Origin: Streptomyces venezuelae
Lineage (GTDB): Bacteria > Actinomycetota > Actinomycetes > Streptomycetales > Streptomycetaceae
Assembly: GCF_008642335.1 (NCBI RefSeq)
Contig: NZ_CP029191.1
Coordinates: forward strand, 7,750,001 to 7,814,000
Reading direction: 5' to 3'
DNA: 64,000 nt
This document shows, in pieces, positions 60,155 through 64,000 of the stretch (position 1 is the first letter of the stretch; each line of letters opens with the position of its first letter). The notes beneath the pieces are model-generated. The model was given only the letters and a program-made list of their open reading frames with translations. It was not told the origin of the DNA and ran no database searches. Position numbers and translations under genes: made by a program.

Positions 60155-61630
60155 ATGACTCGTGCCCTGAGCGGCGGGCGCACCGCACGACTGGCCGTGG
60201 TCGCCGTCGTGGCGTGCCTGGCCGGTCTGCTGCCCGGGTCGGGTTCCGCCGCGCGCGATCAGCGGCGGGCGAGCCTCACAGTCGAGTACGACTGCGGGCT
60301 GCCCTCCGGCACCCGACAGGTCGATGTCGCCTTCGACGCCACGTTTCCCGCCCGTGGTGTTGTCGGGAAGCCGATCAGGCCGGTAGCCGTGCGGGTGCGG
60401 GTGAGTCTGCCGCGGACCGTCGTGGAGGAGCTGCTGCCCGAGGGGGCGAGGTCGGTCGGAGGGACGGCCGCGGTCGCCACGACCGTCGCCCAGCGGCGGG
60501 AGCGGGCACGGGCCGAGTGGGCGGAGCTGGCCTCGCCCGAGGTGCGGCTGCCCGCGCGCGGCGCCGTCGAGGTCGGCTTCGGCGGCGACGTACCGGACGT
60601 GACGGTCGGCGCCGAAGGTGACGTCACGTTCACGGTCGGGCGGCTTGGCCTCGCCCTTGACCCCGATTCCAGCGGTACGGCCGCCGATCCCGCCCCGGCC
60701 GCTCGGCTGACCTGCACCCCGGCGCGCGGCGCCGACACCCTCCTCGCCACCGTCCCCGTCGCAGAGGACCCCACGGAGACGTCGCCGGCACCGGATACCG
60801 GCTCCGCAACCCCGGACGACGGCGCCTCCACCGGCACCCCGGACGACCCCCGGAACGACCCTCCGAAAGGCATCGACGCGGGCCCCCGGCTCCGGGCCAC
60901 CACCGACAAGTGCCCCCTCGATCCGCCCAGGGGCGAACTCGACCCGAAGCGGCTCCCGTCGCCGCCGCCCGGTGCGGAGGTCAGCACGCTGGAGCCGACC
61001 TCGATGTGTGCCGTGCCGGTCGGCTTCGCCACCCTGCGCAAGCTGAAGAGCTCGGCCGTCGTCAACGACCCCCGCGGCAGCGGAAGCGGAAGCAGTAGTC
61101 GAGGCCGGCCCGGACTCATGCACCTCGCCATGCGCATGCGCGAGGTGCGGGCCCCCGACTATGTCGAGTACGACCACCTCGGCCTCATGCAGCTGCCCGA
61201 CGCCGAGGGTACGTTCCTCACCTTCGGGTTCCAGCCGACCACCGCCAAGGTCCGCTTCGAACCCGAACCGGCGACCATCGTCAACATCATCCGGCCGGGC
61301 AGGCCGCCGGTGACCAGGGTGGGCTACCGCCAGCACCTGCGCCTGTACGACGTACGCGTCAACGGCGTGCCCCTCGACGTGGGACCACGCTGCCGCACCT
61401 CACGGCCCGTCGACACGGTCCTCACCGGCAACTACCCCGTGAGCGAGGGCGGACCGCTTCAGGGTGAGCTCGACATCCCGGCACTCACGGGCTGCGGCGC
61501 CGACGGCGAAGACCTGGACGTACTGCTCTCGGGCGCGGTCGCCGGGCCCGGCAACCCGCTCAAGATCCGCCAGGGGCGGGTCTGCGGCGCCGGGTCCCCC
61601 TGCAACGTCCCGGAGCTGCCCGCCCTTTGA
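60155..61630 (+). CDS. Secreted DUF6801-type protein at the head of the mce operon
   Basis: 491 residues. Signal peptide (about 8-32, RLAVVAVVACLAGLLPGSGS). An Ig-like domain follows (about 38-190): RRASLTVEYDCGLPSGTRQV, TVVEELLPEGARSVGGTAAV. A Pro/Thr/Asp-rich linker (about 205-260) leads to a second domain with GPRCRTSRPVDTVLTGNY and several Cys that may form disulfides. Function unknown. It lies 32 bp upstream of the mce ATPase, so it is probably part of the mce cell-envelope system. Confidence 0.8.
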   Translation: MTRALSGGRTARLAVVAVVACLAGLLPGSGSAARDQRRASLTVEYDCGLPSGTRQVDVAFDATFPARGVVGKPIRPVAVRVRVSLPRTVVEELLPEGARSVGGTAAVATTVAQRRERARAEWAELASPEVRLPARGAVEVGFGGDVPDVTVGAEGDVTFTVGRLGLALDPDSSGTAADPAPAARLTCTPARGADTLLATVPVAEDPTETSPAPDTGSATPDDGASTGTPDDPRNDPPKGIDAGPRLRATTDKCPLDPPRGELDPKRLPSPPPGAEVSTLEPTSMCAVPVGFATLRKLKSSAVVNDPRGSGSGSSSRGRPGLMHLAMRMREVRAPDYVEYDHLGLMQLPDAEGTFLTFGFQPTTAKVRFEPEPATIVNIIRPGRPPVTRVGYRQHLRLYDVRVNGVPLDVGPRCRTSRPVDTVLTGNYPVSEGGPLQGELDIPALTGCGADGEDLDVLLSGAVAGPGNPLKIRQGRVCGAGSPCNVPELPAL

Positions 61631-61662
61631 CCGGTGAACCGACATACGAGCAAGGAGGTGCG

Positions 61663-62691
61663 ATGGGAGTCGAAGTGGTCGTCGAAGGGCTGACCAAGTC
61701 GTTCGGAAAGCAGAACATCTGGCAGAACGTGACGCTCACCCTGCCGCGCGGCGAGGTCAGCGTGATGCTCGGCCCGTCCGGCACCGGCAAGACGGTCTTC
61801 CTGAAGTCGATCGTGGGCCTGGTCCGCCCCGAACGGGGGCACGTCCGCATCGACGGCGTCGACATGGTCAACAGCCGTGAGCGGGACGTGTACGAGGCCC
61901 GCAAGCTGTTCGGCCTGATGTTCCAGGACGGCGCGCTCTTCGGCTCGCTCAGCCTCTTCGACAACGTCGCGTTCCCGCTGCGCGAGCACACCCGCAAGAA
62001 GGAGACGGAGATCCGCCGCATCGTCATGGAGCGGCTCGACCTGGTCGGCCTCGCGGGCGCCGAGAAGAAGCTGCCCGGCGAGATATCGGGCGGCATGCGC
62101 AAGCGCGTGGGCCTGGCCAGGGCGCTCGTGCTCGACCCGCAGATCATCCTCTGCGACGAGCCGGACTCGGGTCTCGACCCGGTGCGCACCTCGTACCTCT
62201 CGCAGCTCCTCATCGACATCAACGCGGAGATCGACGCGACGATGCTCATCGTCACCCACAACCTGGACATCGCGGCGACCGTCCCGGACAACATGGGGAT
62301 GCTGTTCCGCCGCAACCTCGTGACCTTCGGGCCCCGCGAAGTGCTCCTCACCAGCGAGGAACCGGTGGTCGAGCAGTTCCTCAACGCCCGCAGGGCCGGT
62401 CCCATCGGGATGTCCGAGGAGAAGGACCAGGCCACCCTGGATCTGGAGGCCGCCCACGGCATCGTCGCCGGACCGCCGACGGAGCGGGTCATCGTGCCGC
62501 AGCTGGCGCCCACGCCGGGGCTGCCGGAGCGGCGGGCCGTGCGCCGCCGCCAGGAGCGGGTCAAGGGCATGCTGCACGAACTGCCGCCAGCGGCCCGCCG
62601 CGCCATCGAGGCGAGCCTGCGGGGTGGCGTCGCGCCCACGCCGGTCGCGCCCCGCGCGAGCGTCCGGGTCAGCAGAGGAGCGGGCGCATGA
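61663..62691 (+). CDS. Mce-type ABC transporter ATPase (Mkl/MlaF-like)
   Basis: 342 residues from ATG 61663, with AAGGAGGT upstream. Walker A VMLGPSGTGKTVFLKSI, Q-loop FGLMFQDGALFGSLSLFDN, signature ISGGMRKRVGLARALVLDP, Walker B IILCDEPDSGLDPVRT, H-loop LIVTHNLDIA. C-terminal extension of about 90 residues. It energises Mce-mediated lipid or sterol import with the YrbE permeases. ATGA overlap with the first permease. Confidence 0.92.
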   Translation: MGVEVVVEGLTKSFGKQNIWQNVTLTLPRGEVSVMLGPSGTGKTVFLKSIVGLVRPERGHVRIDGVDMVNSRERDVYEARKLFGLMFQDGALFGSLSLFDNVAFPLREHTRKKETEIRRIVMERLDLVGLAGAEKKLPGEISGGMRKRVGLARALVLDPQIILCDEPDSGLDPVRTSYLSQLLIDINAEIDATMLIVTHNLDIAATVPDNMGMLFRRNLVTFGPREVLLTSEEPVVEQFLNARRAGPIGMSEEKDQATLDLEAAHGIVAGPPTERVIVPQLAPTPGLPERRAVRRRQERVKGMLHELPPAARRAIEASLRGGVAPTPVAPRASVRVSRGAGA

Positions 62692-63485
62692 CCGCCCCTC
62701 CCGCCGCGCGTCCGCCCCTGCCCGGCCTCGGTGTGCTGCGCGAGGTCGGCCACATGTTCGCGCTCGCCGTGAGCGTGGTCCGTCTGACCTTCAAACGGCC
62801 CTTCCAATGGCGGGAGTTCGTCGAGCAGTTCTGGTTCATCGCGAGCGTCACCATCCTGCCCGCGATCCTCGTGACGATCCCGTTCGGCGCGGTGATCGCC
62901 CTCCAAGTCGGCTCGCTCATCGAGCAGTTCGGAGCCCAGTCGTTCACCGGAGGCGCCAGCGTCCTCGTCATCATCCAGCAGGCGAGCCCGCTGATCGTGT
63001 CGCTGCTCATCTCCGGCGTCGCCGGATCCGCGATCTGCGCGGACCTCGCCTCGCGCACCATCCGCGAGGAGCTGGACGCCATGCGCGTCATGGGCGTCTC
63101 ACCCGTCCAGCGCCTCATCGTCCCCCGCGTCCTGGCCGTGACCCTGGTGGGGCTGCTGCTCAACGGACTCGTCTCCGTGGTCGGCACCCTCGGCGGCTAT
63201 TTCTTCAACGTCGTCATGCAGAACGGCACCCCGGGCGCGTACGTCGCCAGCTTCTCCGCGCTCGCCCAGCTGCCCGACCTCTACATCAGCGAGCTCAAGG
63301 CGCTGATCTTCGGCTTCATCGCCGGTGTCGTCGCCGCGTACCGCGGACTCCACCCGAAGGGCGGACCGAAGGGCGTGGGCGACGTGGTGAACCAGTCCGT
63401 CGTCTTCACCTTCCTCATCCTCTTCTTCGTCAACATGGTCCTGACGGGCATCTATCTGCAGCTCGTCCCCTCGAAGGGGCTGTGA
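62688..63485 (+). CDS. YrbE/MlaE-family permease 1
   Basis: 265 residues, about five membrane helices. MlaE motifs: FIASVTILPAILVTIPFGAV, IIQQASPLIVSLLISGVAGS, ICADLASRTIREELDAMRVM with the conserved acidic EELDAM loop, and SELKALIFGFIAGVVAAYRG. First permease of the mce locus, 3 bp before the second. Confidence 0.92.
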   Translation: MTAPPAARPPLPGLGVLREVGHMFALAVSVVRLTFKRPFQWREFVEQFWFIASVTILPAILVTIPFGAVIALQVGSLIEQFGAQSFTGGASVLVIIQQASPLIVSLLISGVAGSAICADLASRTIREELDAMRVMGVSPVQRLIVPRVLAVTLVGLLLNGLVSVVGTLGGYFFNVVMQNGTPGAYVASFSALAQLPDLYISELKALIFGFIAGVVAAYRGLHPKGGPKGVGDVVNQSVVFTFLILFFVNMVLTGIYLQLVPSKGL

Positions 63486-63488
63486 CCC

Positions 63489-64000
63489 ATGGCCCTGACC
63501 GCCCGCGGCGGCAAGAGCCGCGCCTTCGCCTGGCTGGACCGTCCGGGCGACGAACTCCTCTTCTACGTCCGTGCGCTGATCTGGATCCCGCGCGCCGTGC
63601 GCCGCTACCCGAAGGAGATCCAGCGGCTCCTCGCCGAGGTCGCCTTCGGCAGCGGCGGGCTCGGCGTGATCGGCGGAACCGTCGGCGTGATGATCGGCAT
63701 CACCGTCTTCACCGGCACGGTCGTCGGCCTCCAGGGGTACGCGGCCCTCAGCCAGATCGGCACCGACGCATTCACCGGATTCGTCTCCGCCTACTTCAAC
63801 ACCCGCGAGATCGGCCCGCTCGTCGCCGCCCTCTCCCTCTCCACGACGGTCGGCGCGGGCTTCACCGCGCAGCTCGGCGCGATGCGCATCAACGAAGAGG
63901 TCGACGCCCTGGAGAGCATGGGCGTGCGCTCCACACCCTTCCTCGTCAGCACCCGCATCGTGGCCGGCGTGCTCGCCATCATCCCGCTGTACGGCATCGG
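63489..64000 (+). CDS. YrbE/MlaE-family permease 2 (partial, runs off the window)
   Basis: At least 170 codons from ATG 63489, open to the window edge. Same family: FTGTVVGLQGYAALSQIGTD, NTREIGPLVAALSLSTTVGA, AQLGAMRINEEVDALESMGV with the EEVDAL loop. Second subunit of the YrbE pair; mce genes would be expected next. Confidence 0.9.
   Translation, partial: MALTARGGKSRAFAWLDRPGDELLFYVRALIWIPRAVRRYPKEIQRLLAEVAFGSGGLGVIGGTVGVMIGITVFTGTVVGLQGYAALSQIGTDAFTGFVSAYFNTREIGPLVAALSLSTTVGAGFTAQLGAMRINEEVDALESMGVRSTPFLVSTRIVAGVLAIIPLYGI

Overview
The window comes from a high-GC actinomycete, almost certainly a Streptomyces: codons end strongly in G/C, GTG starts and ATGA-type overlaps are common, and it carries an nsdA-like gene, an mce/yrbE locus and the Streptomyces intergenic hairpin element. 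I saw no rRNA, tRNA, CRISPR array or prophage. About 50 genes can be supported, plus several clearly broken ones.

Layout. 153-4937 is a complete-looking general-stress partner-switching module. On the minus strand are an RsbQ-type hydrolase, an RsbP-type PAS-PP2C phosphatase and a STAS antagonist, translationally coupled, then a CsbD-like gene and a second STAS protein. On the plus strand are a GHKL anti-sigma kinase and a SigB-family sigma factor with two candidate SigB-type promoters. 5032-6034 is an intact-ended IS5-family element sitting between the sigma-factor terminator and the stop codon of a fadD gene. 6035-11984 holds fadD19/echA19/DUF35/two thiolase-fold genes in the order of the mycobacterial Rv3515c-Rv3523 cholesterol-regulon block. 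12096-16385 carries DUF397, a tandem Usp, a conserved hypothetical, a GlxA-type regulator and an HD-domain hydrolase. 16428-17534 encodes an indoleamine-dioxygenase-superfamily protein whose expected proximal heme histidine looks replaced by tyrosine.

17676-22031 is a decayed segment: an EEP phosphatase gene with an inverted internal piece, and an ABC permease with an out-of-frame 5' deletion. 22171-27019 is a response regulator/kinase pair, an LCP transferase and a RodA-like protein, followed by a Nudix hydrolase and a cell-wall amidase (minus strand). 33022-43289 is a sugar-uptake locus: ROK repressor, ABC transporter, isomerase and a secreted ThuA/sorbosone-dehydrogenase/PKD protein. 43360-46275 pairs an APH-family kinase with an NsdA-like regulator. 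46318-50238 carries another PAS-PP2C phosphatase and a NarL-type two-component system. 50339-55102 is a DevRS-like locus whose kinase and regulator have both lost sequence, next to a cNMP-binding protein and a flavodoxin. 55122-58364 has a P450, a TetR regulator and an epimerase-like oxidoreductase. 58442 to the end is a PucR-type regulator divergent from a DUF6801 protein and the start of an mce operon (ATPase, two YrbE permeases, the last cut by the window edge).

Two themes link regions. First, stress and redox signalling recurs (SigB module, Usp, DevRS remnants, flavodoxin, cNMP protein), and a shared 10-bp motif CCTTYGGYCC lies upstream of usp, the IDO-like gene and the flavodoxin gene. 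Second, several genes carry clean internal deletions or inversions rather than point mutations, so real gene decay or a reconstruction problem should be told apart.
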